From positions 130,041 through 194,040 of the forward strand of contig NZ_JARVWP010000014.1 in NCBI RefSeq assembly GCF_029846235.1: a stretch of DNA of 64,000 nucleotides, read 5' to 3'. The stretch's first letter is position 1. Every line of letters begins with the position of its first letter. The position numbers and the translations under genes were made by a program. Source of the DNA: Bradyrhizobium sp. CER78. Its GTDB lineage: Bacteria; Pseudomonadota; Alphaproteobacteria; Rhizobiales; Xanthobacteraceae. The notes under the pieces are model-generated. The model did no database searches. It was given only the letters and a program-made list of their open reading frames with translations, and had not been told where the DNA came from. Shown piece after piece: positions 1 to 10,562 of this stretch.

Positions 1-662
1 GTCTCGCTGAGACCCCGGAACAGAAGGACGAGATTTACCGCCTGCGCTACCGCGCCTATCTGCGCGAAGGCGCGATCCGGCCCTCGGCGGACGAACGCGT
101 CGTCGATGCGTTCGATGATGCGCCCAATGCCTGGGTGTTCGGCGTCTACCTGCAGGGCGAGCTCTGCAGCTCGATCCGCATCACCGTGGCGACGCCGGAG
201 TGGCGCTCCTCGCCGACGCTCGATGTGTTCGGCGACGTGCTGCTGCCGAAACTCGATGAGGGTCTGGTCTTCATCGATTCGACGCGCTTCGTCGCGGATC
301 CGGAAAGGGCGCGGAACAATCCGGAACTGCCCTATGTCACGGTGCGCCTCGGCTCGACCGCGGGCGTGCATTTCAATGCTGATTACGGGCTCGCGCCGGT
401 CCGGCCCGAGCACATGGCATTCTACCGGCGCGTGTTCCTGCACGAGACCTGGTCGGAGCCGCGGCTCTATCCCGGGCTGGTGAAGCCGGTCGGCCTGATG
501 GCGTCGCATCTGCCGACGGTGCGGGAACGCGTGCTGGCCCGCTATCCGTTCCTCCGCTCGAGTGCCTTCGAGCGTCGGATGCTGTTCGATCGGGAAGGCC
601 AATTGCAGCCCGACGGTATGGTCCGGCCGTTCGAGCGTGCGTCGATCGTGCCGAATCCCTGA
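1..662 (+). CDS. N-acyl amino acid synthase (FeeM-like) / GNAT-type acyltransferase, 5'-truncated
   Basis: The frame is open from the window edge (codons in phase with base 3) to a TGA at 660-662, so the start lies outside the window. The visible part contains an acyltransferase-like segment with YRLRYRAYLREG, a VDAFDD stretch, then a strand-rich core (ELCSSIRITVATP, FIDSTRFV, LPYVTVRLGSTAGVHFNADYG). This resembles FeeM/autoinducer-synthase-like proteins that acylate amino acids with fatty acyl groups from acyl-ACP. The family call is from memory and the substrate is unknown. It sits about 270 bp upstream of pal, where many alphaproteobacteria carry tolB. Confidence 0.6.
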   Translation, partial: LAETPEQKDEIYRLRYRAYLREGAIRPSADERVVDAFDDAPNAWVFGVYLQGELCSSIRITVATPEWRSSPTLDVFGDVLLPKLDEGLVFIDSTRFVADPERARNNPELPYVTVRLGSTAGVHFNADYGLAPVRPEHMAFYRRVFLHETWSEPRLYPGLVKPVGLMASHLPTVRERVLARYPFLRSSAFERRMLFDREGQLQPDGMVRPFERASIVPNP

Positions 663-933
663 GAAAACCGGCATTCGCATCGATCTGAAGACGGCCGGCT
701 GTTGCGCGCGGGCCAAATTGTCCTGCAAAAGCGGCCGGTTCCCGCGAACCTTGCCTTCCCTTCACCATCGCGCCACATTTGCCACCCATTAACCATCGGG
801 GGCGCTTTCCGGCATTGTCTGGCATTTGATGGGGTCCAGCAAGGTCTCGTCAAGGTTGACGGAACGTTCGCTTAACCATCGCCCTGTAGACCGATTGGGT
901 AGTACGAAGAGCGTGAGCGTGGAGGCTCCGGGA

Positions 934-1416
934 ATGAAATATCTCCAGGGTATGAAGCTGGTTGCGGTTCTGGCGGTGGCGCTGTCGATGGGCGCCTGCG
1001 CCAACAAGAACCCGTTGGACGCCAATGGCGCGATTGGGGGCGCCGCGACCCCGGGTAGCCAGCAGGACTTCGTGGTCAATGTCGGCGACCGCGTGTTCTT
1101 TGAAAGCGATCAGACCGATCTCAGCCCGCAGGCGACTGCGACCCTCGACAAGCAGGCGCAGTGGCTGCAGACCTACAACCGCTATTCCTTCACCATCGAA
1201 GGTCATGCGGACGAGCGCGGCACGCGCGAATACAACATCGCGCTTGGTGCCCGCCGCGCCCAGTCGGTTCGCGCCTACCTTGCCTCGCGCGGCATCGATC
1301 CGAGCCGCATGCGCACCATCTCCTACGGCAAGGAGCGCCCGGTCGCGGTCTGCAACGACATCTCCTGCTGGTCGCAGAACCGTCGCGCCGTCACCGTGCT
1401 GAACGCCAGCTCCTGA
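934..1416 (+). CDS. pal: Peptidoglycan-associated lipoprotein Pal
   Basis: A 160-residue outer-membrane lipoprotein of the Tol-Pal system, which anchors the outer membrane to peptidoglycan and supports envelope constriction. The lipobox LSMGAC places the lipidated Cys at residue 22. An OmpA-like domain spans about residues 55-158, with FFESDQTDLSP, the peptidoglycan-contact segment EGHADERGTREYN and ARRAQSVRAYL. The ATG at 934 is preferred over upstream in-frame ATGs because GGAGG lies at 921-925. ATG 952 is a weaker alternative. The gene is followed by an intrinsic terminator and then cpoB, as in other Tol-Pal loci, but the tol genes themselves are not in the window. Confidence 0.95.
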   Translation: MKYLQGMKLVAVLAVALSMGACANKNPLDANGAIGGAATPGSQQDFVVNVGDRVFFESDQTDLSPQATATLDKQAQWLQTYNRYSFTIEGHADERGTREYNIALGARRAQSVRAYLASRGIDPSRMRTISYGKERPVAVCNDISCWSQNRRAVTVLNASS

Positions 1417-1438
1417 CGCGATCCTGAATACGTTTCCA

Positions 1439-1469
1439 AGCCGGCGCCTTCGGGCGCCGGTTTTGTTTT
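1439..1469 (+). terminator. Intrinsic terminator after pal
   Basis: CCGGCGCC-TTCG-GGCGCCGG forms a perfect 8-bp stem with a UUCG tetraloop at 1441-1460, followed by TTTTGTTTT. It lies 24 bases after the pal stop codon and separates pal from cpoB. Confidence 0.9.
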
Positions 1470-1662
1470 GGCCGCACGGCGGCCCGGCCGCTTTCATCAA
1501 GATGAACGAAGCTGCGCGCAATTGGCCGCTTGCTTGTTCCAGCGCCCGTACTAAACCGGTATCCGCGGCGTTGTCCCGGATTTGAAGTGCCAGTCACAAT
1601 TCCGGCGTACTCCGTCCCTCAATGTCGCTCGCTTTTCACGTCGATCTCGTCGTCAGGGCAAA

Positions 1663-2709
1663 ATGTCATCCAGGCTTCATTTTCTTTCCTCCGCCGCGGC
1701 GATCGCGGCGCTGTTCGCCGTTTCCGCACCAGTGTTTGCCCAGTCCGACGATTCCGATGCCGAGATGCGGATCGAGCGGCTTGAAAACCAGCTGCGGCAG
1801 CTGACCGGTCAGAACGAGGAACTGCAGTACCGCAACCGTCAGCTCGAAGAGCGGCTGCGCCAGCTCGGCGGCCAGCCGCCCGGCGCGCCTGCACAGGCTC
1901 CGGCCGGCCAGCCCAATGTCGCGGCGGTGCCCCCGGCGCAGCAGCCGCAGGCTTACCCGCAAGCCCAGCCGGGCTACGCCCAGCCGCAACAGGGATACGG
2001 CCAGCCACAGCAGGGATACGGCCGGCAGCCGCAGGGCGGCTATGACCAGCAGCAGATCGCAACGCCTGCGCCGATCGTGCAGGAGCCGGCAGCCGCGGCA
2101 GCCCCCGGCCGCCGGGGCCGCGGCGATGCCTTCGATCCGAGCCAGAACCCGAATGCTCCCGGCGCTCCGCGCGCGCTCGGCGGCGGCCAGATGCCGATGC
2201 AGAGCGAGGCGGCGGTCGGCGCGCCCGGCGGCCGCGGGGCGGGCGAGCCGCTCAATCTCGGCAACAGCAGCCCACAGCGCGGTGCCCCCGGCGCAAGCGC
2301 GGCTCTGACCACATTGCCGCCGTCGGCCACGTCGAAGGACGAGTTCGACCTCGGCATCGGCTACATGCAGCGTAAGGACTATGCGCTCGCCGAAGAGACC
2401 ATGAAGAACTTCGCGACGAAGTATCCAACCGATCCCTTGGTGGCGGATTCGCAATATTGGCTCGGCGAAAGCTATTTCCAGCGCCAGCAATATCGCGACG
2501 CCGCGGAAACCTTCCTCGGCGTGACCACCAAGTTCGACAAATCCGCGAAGGCGCCCGACGCGCTGCTGCGGCTCGGCCAGTCGCTGGCGGCGCTGAAGGA
2601 GAAGGAAGCCGCCTGCGCCGCATTCGGCGAGATCACGCGGAAGTACCCGCGCGCATCCGGCGGGGTCAAAGCTGCGGTTGACCGCGAGCAGAAGCGCGTG
2701 AAGTGCTAA
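1663..2709 (+). CDS. cpoB: Cell division coordinator CpoB (Tol-Pal protein YbgF)
   Basis: A periplasmic protein of 348 residues. In the family it links the Tol-Pal machine to peptidoglycan synthesis during division. The ATG at 1663 is chosen because it gives a clean signal peptide (residues 1-26, ending PVFA-QS). After it come a coiled coil (about 33-62, with heptad-like RIERLENQLRQL), a long Pro/Gln/Ala/Gly linker with repeated QPQQGYG units (about 70-220), and C-terminal TPR repeats (about 230-345, DEFDLGIGYMQRKDYALAEE onward). An in-frame ATG at 1582 would add 27 residues before the signal peptide and is less likely. The linker is long for the family. Confidence 0.9.
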   Translation: MSSRLHFLSSAAAIAALFAVSAPVFAQSDDSDAEMRIERLENQLRQLTGQNEELQYRNRQLEERLRQLGGQPPGAPAQAPAGQPNVAAVPPAQQPQAYPQAQPGYAQPQQGYGQPQQGYGRQPQGGYDQQQIATPAPIVQEPAAAAAPGRRGRGDAFDPSQNPNAPGAPRALGGGQMPMQSEAAVGAPGGRGAGEPLNLGNSSPQRGAPGASAALTTLPPSATSKDEFDLGIGYMQRKDYALAEETMKNFATKYPTDPLVADSQYWLGESYFQRQQYRDAAETFLGVTTKFDKSAKAPDALLRLGQSLAALKEKEAACAAFGEITRKYPRASGGVKAAVDREQKRVKC

Positions 2710-2760
2710 ACCGGCAAGGGGAGGCCGCTTCCGGCCTTTCCACGACCTGCTGGTTCTGCG

Positions 2761-3795
2761 ATGCCCGACGACCAATCCGCCATCCCGGCAAGGGACGCCA
2801 AGCGCCTGTTCGCAGGCCTGGCGCGCGCGCCGGCGATCGTGCTTGCGGTGTCCGGTGGTCCGGATTCAGTCGCACTGATGTGGCTGGCCGCGCGCTGGCG
2901 CCGCGCGCTCGCGCAAGGGCCGCGGCTGGTGGCGGTCACCGTCGATCACGGCCTGCGTCCTGAAGCGGCTCGCGAGGCGCGCGATGTCAAGCGGCTGGCG
3001 CGAAGCCTCGACCTGCCACATCACACGTTGCGCTGGAATGGATCCAAGCCCAGGACCGGCGTGCCGGCCGCCGCGCGCGAGGCGCGCTATCGTCTGCTCG
3101 CGCAAGCCGCGCGCAAGCACGGCGCCACGCACATCCTGACCGCGCACACCCGTGACGACCAGGCCGAGACGCTGCTGATGCGGATGCTGCGCGGCAGCGG
3201 CGTCGCGGGCCTTTCGGCGATGGCGCGCGAGACCGAGCGCGACGGCGTTCTGCTGATGCGGCCGCTGCTCGATATCTCCAAGGCGCAGCTGATCGCAACG
3301 TTGCAGAAGGCGCGCATCGGCTTTGCCGACGATCCGACCAACCGCGACCTGTCCTTCACGCGGCCGCGGCTGCGCGCGCTGATGCCGTTATTGGCCGAGG
3401 AGGGCGGCGACGCGCGGAATCTGGCGCGGCTTGCCACGCGGATCGCGCGGGCCAATGCCGCGCTGGAGCTGCTGGTCGATGGCGCCGAGCGCTATCTTGC
3501 GTTGAAAAGCGAGGATAACCTCGGCGCTGGCTTCGACGCAGCGCTGTTCGCGGTGATGCCGGACGAGATCCGCCTCCGTTTGCTCAAGCGCGCCATCGAC
3601 CGCAGCGGACATGAGGGGCCGGCCGAACTCGGCAAGGTCGAAACCCTGCTCGCCGCGGTCGATCAGGCGCTGGATGGGCCCATCGGACAACGCGAATCCA
3701 AGCTGAAACAGACGCTTGCCGGAGCGGTTATCAGCGTCGCCTCGGGGCGCATCAGGATCAGCCCGGCACCGCCCCGCCGGGCACGTTCCCGCTGA
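2761..3795 (+). CDS. tilS: tRNA(Ile)-lysidine synthase TilS
   Basis: A cytosolic enzyme that ligates lysine to C34 of the CAU-anticodon tRNA-Ile, converting it to read AUA codons. The PP-loop motif SGGPDS is at residues 31-36, followed by VTVDHGLR, a conserved AREARYRLL helix and HTRDDQAETLLMRMLRGSG, all typical of TilS. The length of 344 residues is normal for the short alphaproteobacterial form. The gene follows cpoB by 51 bp in the order cpoB-tilS-ftsH. Confidence 0.95.
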   Translation: MPDDQSAIPARDAKRLFAGLARAPAIVLAVSGGPDSVALMWLAARWRRALAQGPRLVAVTVDHGLRPEAAREARDVKRLARSLDLPHHTLRWNGSKPRTGVPAAAREARYRLLAQAARKHGATHILTAHTRDDQAETLLMRMLRGSGVAGLSAMARETERDGVLLMRPLLDISKAQLIATLQKARIGFADDPTNRDLSFTRPRLRALMPLLAEEGGDARNLARLATRIARANAALELLVDGAERYLALKSEDNLGAGFDAALFAVMPDEIRLRLLKRAIDRSGHEGPAELGKVETLLAAVDQALDGPIGQRESKLKQTLAGAVISVASGRIRISPAPPRRARSR

Positions 3796-3928
3796 GCCGG
3801 GTTCGATTGTTTCAATCGCTGTCATAATCCGGCAAGGTGGCTTAACCACCCCGGAAAAACACCGGATTCTGCGTCATTTTTTGACCGGGAATCGCGCTAG
3901 GATGCGGTAAATAGTCGTGCGTGGTTCC

Positions 3929-3957
3929 CTTGGCATCGACCCCAGCGGCACCTAGAT
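3929..3957 (+). promoter_or_regulatory. Possible ftsH promoter
   Basis: CTTGGC (3929-3934), a 17-bp spacer and CTAGAT (3952-3957) fit the alphaproteobacterial CTTG-type -35 and -10 pattern. The start codon of ftsH is about 100 bp downstream. This is a motif match only. A heat-shock sigma factor is plausible for ftsH but cannot be told apart from the housekeeping sigma factor here. Confidence 0.3.
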
Positions 3958-4054
3958 TGTAGGGCATCGACGGGATGGATTCCCTGGGGATTCCCACAGA
4001 GCCTGCCCAAGGATAGAGAGAGGCCGCGATCCGCGCGACCACCGAAGGAAGACC

Positions 4055-5977
<1,923 letters not shown>

Positions 5978-5989
5978 GCTTCGCTTGCC

Positions 5990-6403
5990 ATGGCCGGCGC
6001 TTCCGGCAAATCAGTTATCCAAAAGCTCGGCCTCAAGCCGGGCTTTTGTATTTTTGTCGACGGGCTGTCCGTTCCCTATGACGATATCGTCGGCGAGCTA
6101 CCGGCCGAGCTGCGGATCGCGAGGACCGCGCGGGCGCCGCTCGATGCCGTGCATCTGTTCGCTACCACAGCCAAGGGGCTCTCAGCCAAGCTGCAACGTT
6201 ACCGGGAGGCGATCGCGCCTGACGGCATGATCTGGGTCTCGTGGCCGAAGAAGAGCTCAGGCGTTGCGACCGACCTCGACGACAGGGCTGTGCGCGAGGC
6301 GGGGCTCGCGGCCGGTTTGGTCGACATCAAGGTCTGCGCCGTCGATGCGATATGGTCGGGACTGAAATTCGTGATCCCCGTCAAGGAGCGCGGCAAGCGC
6401 TGA
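5990..6403 (+). CDS. DUF3052 family protein
   Basis: A small cytosolic protein of 137 residues, 12 bp after ftsH. The N-terminus (SVIQKLGLKPGFCIFVDG) and the later MIWVSWPKKSSG and DIKVCAVDAIWSGLKFVIP segments match the DUF3052 pattern, a domain of unknown function with a Rossmann-like predicted fold. No catalytic residues are known. The start at 5990 is supported because the conserved KLGLKPG segment begins at about residue 12. No strong Shine-Dalgarno sequence is visible. Its first codons contain a strong terminator-like structure (6021-6056), so expression with ftsH may be limited. Confidence 0.8.
   Translation: MAGASGKSVIQKLGLKPGFCIFVDGLSVPYDDIVGELPAELRIARTARAPLDAVHLFATTAKGLSAKLQRYREAIAPDGMIWVSWPKKSSGVATDLDDRAVREAGLAAGLVDIKVCAVDAIWSGLKFVIPVKERGKR
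6021..6056 (+). terminator. Terminator-like hairpin embedded in the DUF3052 gene
   Basis: AAAAGCTCGGC (6021-6031), a 5-nt loop CTCAA, GCCGGGCTTTT (6037-6047), then GTATTTTTG. The stem is 11 bp with one G-U pair and is followed by a U-rich tract, so it has the full form of a rho-independent terminator for ftsH. It lies 31 bases inside the downstream coding sequence and encodes part of the conserved KLGLKPGFCIF segment. Confidence 0.65.
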
Positions 6404-6519
6404 GACTGCCCGATTATCCTTGGCCTCCGCCGGCGCGCCGTGGCATCCTCGCGACAAGCCGTCAAACGGCACGGCCACGTCGCCTGACGACGCGGCAAGA
6501 AAAAAGGGAGGGGAGGCCG

Positions 6520-7719
6520 ATGCGCAAGGCATTCGGCGCGCTTGGCGCCATTTCAATCCTGCTGCTGCCCGCCGCCTCATTTGCCGCCGAAATGCGCGGC
6601 GTCACGCCAACCGAGATCAGGATCGGTCAGACCATGCCCTATAGCGGGCCGGTGTCGGCGTTCGGCGCGCTGGGCAAGGGCGAGGCCGGCTATTTCAGGA
6701 TGCTGAACGAGCGCGGCGGCATCAACGGCCGCAAGATCAACTTCATCTCGCTGGACGATTCCTATGCGCCGCCGAAGACGGTGGAGCAGACGCGCCGCCT
6801 CGTCGAGAGCGACGAGGTCGCGCTGATCTTCTCCTCGATCGGCACTGCGCACAACACGGCGATCGCGAAGTACCTGCAGGGCAAGAACATCCCGCAGCTG
6901 TTCCTGGCCTCCGGCGCCTCGAAATTCGGCGACATCGCGCAATTCCCGCAGGCGACGATGGGCGTGCAGGCGCCGTTCCGCTATGAGGCGCGGCTTTACG
7001 CGCGCTATGCACTGGCGAAGAATCCGAATGCGCGGTTTGCGGTGATCTCGCAGAACGACGATTACGGCCGCGACTATCTCGCCGGCCTCAAGGACGTGCT
7101 CGGCGAGAAGTACGATTCCTTCGTCACCGTTGCGACCTACGAGATATCGGACCCGACCATCGACTCGCAGATCGTCAAGCTGAAGGCCACCAATGCCGAC
7201 GTCTTCGTGATCGCGGCGACGCCGAAATTCGCGGCGCAGTCGATCCGCAAGGCCTTCGAGATCGGTTGGCGGCCGATGACGTTCCTGTCCAACACCGCGG
7301 TGTGGATTTCGACCGTGATGCAGCCGGCTGGTGTCGAGGCCGGCACTGGCATCATCTCCACGGCCTATGTGAAGGATCCGGACGATCCGGCCTGGAAGGA
7401 CGATCCAGGCATGAAGGGCTGGCGCGACTTCATGACCAAGTACGTTCCGGAAGGCGATCAGCACGACACCAATTACGTGAATGCCTACAACAGCGCGATG
7501 GCGCTGGAGGCGGTGCTGAAGGCCTGCGGCGACGATCTCTCGACCGAGAACATCCTGCGGCAGGCGTTCGCGATCAAGGATCTGGAATTGCCGATGCTGC
7601 TGCCGGGCATCAGGGTCAACACGTCACCGGCCGATCACGTGCCGGTCGACCAGATGCAGCTGATGCGCTTCAACGGCAAGAGCTGGGATCGCTTCGGCGA
7701 GTTGCAGACAGGGAATTGA
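6520..7719 (+). CDS. ABC transporter substrate-binding protein, branched-chain amino acid (Liv) type
   Basis: A periplasmic binding protein of 399 residues with a signal peptide (residues 1-22, ending ASFA). The mature start (GVTPTEIRIGQTMPYSGPVSAFG) and the later INGRKINFISLDDSYAPPKTVEQTRRLVE are typical of Liv/urea/aromatic-acid receptors of the peripla_BP_6 fold. The ATG at 6520 is preceded by GGGAGGGGAGG, which decides the start over upstream in-frame codons. No permease or ATPase gene is adjacent, so this is an orphan receptor. The ligand cannot be read from the sequence. Confidence 0.9.
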   Translation: MRKAFGALGAISILLLPAASFAAEMRGVTPTEIRIGQTMPYSGPVSAFGALGKGEAGYFRMLNERGGINGRKINFISLDDSYAPPKTVEQTRRLVESDEVALIFSSIGTAHNTAIAKYLQGKNIPQLFLASGASKFGDIAQFPQATMGVQAPFRYEARLYARYALAKNPNARFAVISQNDDYGRDYLAGLKDVLGEKYDSFVTVATYEISDPTIDSQIVKLKATNADVFVIAATPKFAAQSIRKAFEIGWRPMTFLSNTAVWISTVMQPAGVEAGTGIISTAYVKDPDDPAWKDDPGMKGWRDFMTKYVPEGDQHDTNYVNAYNSAMALEAVLKACGDDLSTENILRQAFAIKDLELPMLLPGIRVNTSPADHVPVDQMQLMRFNGKSWDRFGELQTGN

Positions 7720-7765
7720 GAGGGCCGCCGGTCGTCTCTCGCTTGATCACGGGGCCGCACACTAT

Positions 7766-7872
7766 CCCCGTCATCCTGAGGAGCGCGAAGCGCGTCTCGA
7801 AGGATCGACGGCCCGGCTGGTGGCCGATTCATCCTTCGAGGCTCGCTCCGCTCGCGCCTCAGGATGACGGGG
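7766..7872. repeat. Short palindromic dispersed repeat (REP-like), 107 bp
   Basis: The perfect 16-bp ends CCCCGTCATCCTGAGG (7766-7781) and CCTCAGGATGACGGGG (7857-7872) are inverted. The interior continues as an imperfect palindrome (TCGAAGGATC and GATTCATCCTTCGA arms). It lies between convergent genes and contains no open frame of note. Elements of this form are common between genes in Bradyrhizobium and Rhodopseudomonas. It may act as a bidirectional terminator. Confidence 0.85.
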
Positions 7873-7904
7873 CAGGTTAGGTTCGTTCTGGGTGAAAGTG
7901 GAAG

Positions 7905-9404
7905 CTAGTTCGAGCTCGCAGCCGCCGGCACCGCGGCGGCCTTGTCGTCCGATCTTACATGGATGACGGCGACGTCGTCCTTGTAGAGCCGCTTCCAGCC
8001 CTTCAGGTGGTCCAGTGCGTTTCCGGCGGGAGAGTCCGAGCTCAGCAGTGTGGCGTCGATGCGGTATTTGTCGAGCAGGTCGAGCAGCTGGCCGGCGTCG
8101 CGGGCGTCGAGTGCGGCGTAATAGTCGAGCACGAATTGCTCGCCATACAGCTCGGCGCGGCCGTCGATGAACACCTTGATGTCGCGGCTCACCAGATAGC
8201 CGCCGAACGGCGCGGTATTGAACACGCGCTGCGCCTTGTGTTGCTGGAGGACGTCGACCGCGGCGGCGGGCCAGAACACCGGCAGGAATTTGAACTGGTG
8301 CTGCGCGACGAACGTCGTCGTCGTCACCCACGCGCCGATCACCATCGCGACAGCAGCCGGGATCGTGACGACGGGGAGCGAGCGGCGTACCTCGAAGCGG
8401 GCGGCGGTGACGGCCGCCATCCCCCATTGTTCTGATATCGGCTTGGCGAGCACCAGCGGCGCGATGAACGCGAACACCTCGATGTTGCGGATATGGCTCA
8501 GCGCCATCCAGACCAGCCCGAGCAGCAGCAGGATCCGCGGCACCGACAGCGTCAGCCCGCGATAGCAGATCAGGCCGATCAGGCCGAGCAGCGTGGCTTC
8601 GAAGAAGCTGGGCTTGCTGAAATCCGCCGGCATCCACTCGCCGATCAGCGTCAGCAGCTTGCCGAGGCTGAGGATCTTGGTCGCACCGAGCAGGCTATTC
8701 CAGCCGTAGGGCGTCACGCAGCTCGCGGCCAGCGCCGCGATGCCGAATAGTCCCCATCGCACGATGAGCTCGCGGCGGCGGCTGGGCTCTGCGCTCCACA
8801 CCGCCTCCAGTCCGATCGGCCCGATCAGCGCGAGGCCGAGCACGAAGCCGCCATGCAGATTGGCCCATAGCGCCATCAGCGGCAGCAGCCACCATGACGG
8901 ATAAGTGCGACGATCCGCCGCCGCCATCAGGCCGCCGATGAACGCCAGCAACACCGGCAGCGCCAGCACATGCGGCCGCGCGAAGAAGTGGATCGTCGAC
9001 AACAGCAGCGCCAGCGCGGCGATCAAGATCGCACGCGCCGGATCGAAATACGGGTTCAAGAGATGCAGGAAGATCCCGACCGTCGCGCCGATCGCGATCG
9101 ACGTCAGGATCACCGGCCCGGCCCAATCGCCGCCATAGACGAGGGCGTACGCCACCTGCGACAGCCACGAGCTCGAAATCCATGGCTCGCCGAAACGGGT
9201 GAAGGAGAACACGTCCGATGTCGGCATCGCGCCGTGTTCGAGGATCCACTGTCCGACCTTGATCTGCCATTCCGTGTCGGAATCGCGCAGCAGGATTTCA
9301 CCGGCGGAGAGATAGAACAGATAGGCGCCCACGGCCGCGCACAGCGGCACCAGTCCTCGCACAGAGCTGCGGCTGCTCACGCTGCTGGTGATGGAGAGTG
9401 ACAT
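7905..9404 (-). CDS. Polytopic membrane protein, GT-C glycosyltransferase-like
   Basis: A 499-residue protein with many predicted membrane helices (for example LVPLCAAVGAYLFYLSAG and PVILTSIAIGATVGIFLHLL) and a periplasmic-looking C-terminal part with FIDGRAELYG. The early segment DTEWQIKVGQWILEHG, then TSDVFSFTRFGEPWISSSWLSQV, resembles the first loop of GT-C type membrane proteins, where acidic residues follow helix 1. I do not recognise a specific family or substrate. The ATG at 9404 is chosen because a hydrophobic helix follows directly. The frame stays open upstream to 9710, but that stretch is not hydrophobic and looks non-coding. Confidence 0.7.
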   Translation of the reverse strand: MSLSITSSVSSRSSVRGLVPLCAAVGAYLFYLSAGEILLRDSDTEWQIKVGQWILEHGAMPTSDVFSFTRFGEPWISSSWLSQVAYALVYGGDWAGPVILTSIAIGATVGIFLHLLNPYFDPARAILIAALALLLSTIHFFARPHVLALPVLLAFIGGLMAAADRRTYPSWWLLPLMALWANLHGGFVLGLALIGPIGLEAVWSAEPSRRRELIVRWGLFGIAALAASCVTPYGWNSLLGATKILSLGKLLTLIGEWMPADFSKPSFFEATLLGLIGLICYRGLTLSVPRILLLLGLVWMALSHIRNIEVFAFIAPLVLAKPISEQWGMAAVTAARFEVRRSLPVVTIPAAVAMVIGAWVTTTTFVAQHQFKFLPVFWPAAAVDVLQQHKAQRVFNTAPFGGYLVSRDIKVFIDGRAELYGEQFVLDYYAALDARDAGQLLDLLDKYRIDATLLSSDSPAGNALDHLKGWKRLYKDDVAVIHVRSDDKAAAVPAAASSN

Positions 9405-9845
9405 GCGCTTTCTTGGTTCGGCCGGGGACATCCAGGGACAACGCCACACGTGACGTCGGGCGCACTCGACCATGGTCTCAGATAAATTCGGGTAAATGCG
9501 GCTGCGATGTCGTGTCTCTGCGCGAGACCAGATGCCTCGATTTCGAGCGACGATCTTAGCTCGCGGTTTACCATCGAAGGCCAGATCCGAACGTGAGTGC
9601 CGAGGCGACTGCCGATCTGTCGCGGAATCCGGGCCGTGAGGGCACCTGCGGGCCGGAGCGGCCGCCGGCTCAATCGGAGGTGGCATGCGGCCGTCGCAAA
9701 ATCCTTGCAATTCCAGCTTGTCATCTCCTCTGAATAGTTGTTCACTTCTTCACGCGATTGCGGGATCAATCGCACAAAACATTGAAGACGCGTGTGTTCT
9801 GCCGGTGGGCGCCGGCCAGGGCATACGGTGGGGGGACGGAACGCC
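9405..9845. other. Divergent intergenic region, 441 bp
   Basis: The region between the membrane protein gene (minus strand) and the tetR-type gene (plus strand). Apart from the inverted repeat at 9754-9773 I see no convincing gene, terminator or promoter. The leftward frame is open up to 9710, so a longer form of the membrane protein cannot be excluded. Confidence 0.5.
9754..9773. promoter_or_regulatory. Inverted repeat, possible TetR operator
   Basis: GCGATTG-N6-CAATCGC is a perfect 7-bp inverted repeat of 20 bp total, centred about 80 bp upstream of the TetR start codon and in the divergent region. Its size suits a TetR dimer, but the assignment rests only on symmetry and position. Confidence 0.3.
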
Positions 9846-10520
9846 ATGGTCTACCGGCGAACACATCAAGTCGTGAAACGGCTGGCTGCCCGGCGCAGCG
9901 CTATCCTGTCGGCTGCGCGGGATGCTGCGGCTGCGGGCGGCATGGCGGCGGTCCAAATCGCACCCGTCGCGGTGCGGGCCAATGTCGCGGCAGGCACCGT
10001 CTACCGCTACTTCCCGTCCAAGGCCGAGCTGATCTCGGAATTGATCACCGAAGTCTCGCGCGACGAGCTGTCCGCGATCCGGCGCGCCGCCGATGCCGCG
10101 CCCGGACCGTCCTCGGCGCTGGCCGCCGCGGTGACGACGATCGCGGTCCACGTGCTGTCGCAGCGCAAGCTGGCCTGGGGCATCCTGGCCGAGCCGGTCG
10201 ATGTCGACGTCACCGCATCGCGCCTCGCCAGCCGCCGCGATATATCCGGCGAGCTCGCCATGCGCATCGATGCCGCCGTGCGTGCCGGGCATCTGCCGGC
10301 GCAGGATACGGCATTGGCCGCCACCGCTTTGCTCGGCGCCCTGCACGAGGCGCTGGTCGGCCCGCTGGCACCAAGCAATCTCGACGATCCGATCAAGCTG
10401 CGCGATGCGGTGCAGACCGTGACGCTGCTTGCGCTGCGCGCGGTCGGCGTGATGGATGCGCGCGCCCGCGGTCTCGTGGTGCAGGCGACGACCCCGGCGA
10501 AGGCGCTGGTCGGCGCCTAG
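9846..10520 (+). CDS. TetR/AcrR family transcriptional regulator
   Basis: A 224-residue repressor-type protein. The N-terminal helix-turn-helix (about residues 14-60) reads RRSAILSAARDAAAAGG, then VAVRANVAAGTVYRYFPSKAEL, the classic TetR recognition segment. The C-terminal ligand domain has no recognisable effector signature. The ATG at 9846 has GGGGGACGG upstream and is preferred over the in-frame ATG at 9792. The gene ends in a terminator. The OsmC gene follows on the same strand, but the terminator argues against one transcript. Confidence 0.88.
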   Translation: MVYRRTHQVVKRLAARRSAILSAARDAAAAGGMAAVQIAPVAVRANVAAGTVYRYFPSKAELISELITEVSRDELSAIRRAADAAPGPSSALAAAVTTIAVHVLSQRKLAWGILAEPVDVDVTASRLASRRDISGELAMRIDAAVRAGHLPAQDTALAATALLGALHEALVGPLAPSNLDDPIKLRDAVQTVTLLALRAVGVMDARARGLVVQATTPAKALVGA

Positions 10521-10562
10521 AGCTTCGGTTCTGATCGAACCGAAGCTCTCAGTTTTATTTTG
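10519..10562. terminator. Strong hairpin terminator after tetR-type gene
   Basis: AGAGCTTCGGTTC-TGATC-GAACCGAAGCTCT is a perfect 13-bp stem with a 5-nt loop, followed by CAGTTTTATTTTG. The stem overlaps the TAG stop codon of the TetR gene. It is the first part of a longer dispersed repeat (10519-10612). Confidence 0.85.
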
